Shown here: piece after piece, positions 63,951-64,000 of the stretch
How positions within the stretch are numbered: position 1 is the stretch's first letter
Layout: each line of letters begins with the position of its first letter
Assembly (NCBI RefSeq): GCF_019711195.1
Contig: NZ_CP081299.1
Coordinates: forward strand, 186,001-250,000
Direction: 5' to 3'
Origin: Dyadobacter sp. NIV53
Lineage (GTDB): Bacteria; Bacteroidota; Bacteroidia; Cytophagales; Spirosomataceae
Length of the DNA stretch: 64,000 nt
Made by a program: the position numbers and the translations under genes
Notes under the pieces: generated by a model
Database searches by the model: none
What the model was told of the DNA's origin: nothing
What the model saw: the letters and a program-made list of their open reading frames with translations, nothing else

Positions 63951-64000
63951 CTAATCTTCTTCCTCACTCCAATCAGAAATAACAGAACCTTCTTCTGTTT
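63951..64000 (-). CDS. C-terminal end of a gene cut by the right edge
   Basis: On the minus strand an open frame enters from the edge, reads TEEGSVISDWSEEED and stops at TAG 63951-63953. The acidic, Trp-containing ending is protein-like, but 15 residues do not allow a family call. Confidence 0.4.
   Translation of the reverse strand, partial: TEEGSVISDWSEEED

Noticed and set aside
1..64000. CRISPR array, tRNA/rRNA genes, transposase or integrase
   Set aside because: No regularly spaced repeats, no cloverleaf-like or rRNA-like sequence and no recombinase motifs noticed on either strand; a covariance-model tRNA search would be decisive.

Overview
The window is 64 kb of low-GC chromosomal DNA from a member of the Bacteroidota, most likely a Cytophagales bacterium of the Spirosomaceae/Dyadobacter type. 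The evidence is the gene content: a DUF1080 protein, Tat-exported sugar-isomerase-like TIM barrels, an FtsX permease opening with FKIAWRNLLRN, a Reg_prop/Y_Y_Y sensor, a phosphocholine-specific phospholipase C, and paired aconitases. TAnnTTTG promoter boxes and the scarcity of Shine-Dalgarno sequences agree. The genus is inferred. I saw no transposase, prophage, CRISPR array, rRNA or tRNA.

Layout. 1-5900: three tandem YCII/DGPF proteins (one cut by the left edge), a flavin split-barrel protein, DUF1080, a sugar isomerase-like protein, a VOC protein, rlmF and a GyrI-like protein. 5900-12100: an FtsX permease behind a palindromic site, a beta-lactamase-like serine hydrolase, and an ECF sigma / membrane protein / GNAT operon. 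12190-17950: a cysteine-less thioredoxin-fold protein, a radical-SAM/TIGR03915 DNA-repair-type pair, an M61 peptidase, and lspA with a small phosphatase. 18125-23302: two aconitases. 23619-29268: topA, a sirtuin, folD and an XRE regulator. 29390-36682: two hypotheticals, menE, menB, an EVE protein, a secreted protein, an rRNA methyltransferase and a TPR lipoprotein. 36832-40213: thrS-infC-rpmI-rplT. 40323-49783: a DUF937-like protein, phospholipase C, dnaK, a 71-aa protein with an SDR, and a secreted esterase/peptidase. 50527-54737: a degenerate sensor kinase, a NarL-type regulator and a VanZ-like protein. 54716-62280 (minus strand): pgi and carbohydrate genes (isomerase-like, acyltransferase, GH20-like, GH36-like) with a deleted VOC remnant. 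62374-64000: two tandem secreted paralogues and the end of another gene.

How the genes work together. Housekeeping blocks cover translation (thrS-infC-rpmI-rplT, rlmF, a second rRNA methyltransferase), the TCA and methylcitrate cycles (aconitases), menaquinone (menE/menB), folate (folD), lipoprotein processing (lspA) and chaperoning (dnaK). Around them lie secreted and periplasmic functions typical of a polymer-degrading bacterium.

Three things stand out. First, six genes, including the normally essential topA and folD, each carry a one-base frameshift; five look like one missing base at or beside a short homopolymer, which points to sequencing error, although one (DUF1080, in an A9 run) could be real slippage. 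Second, the two-component sensor at 50527 keeps its architecture but has lost its phospho-acceptor His and ATP-binding residues, while the adjacent response regulator is intact. Third, two intergenic inverted-repeat families recur (17959 and 47192; 12083 and 26043).
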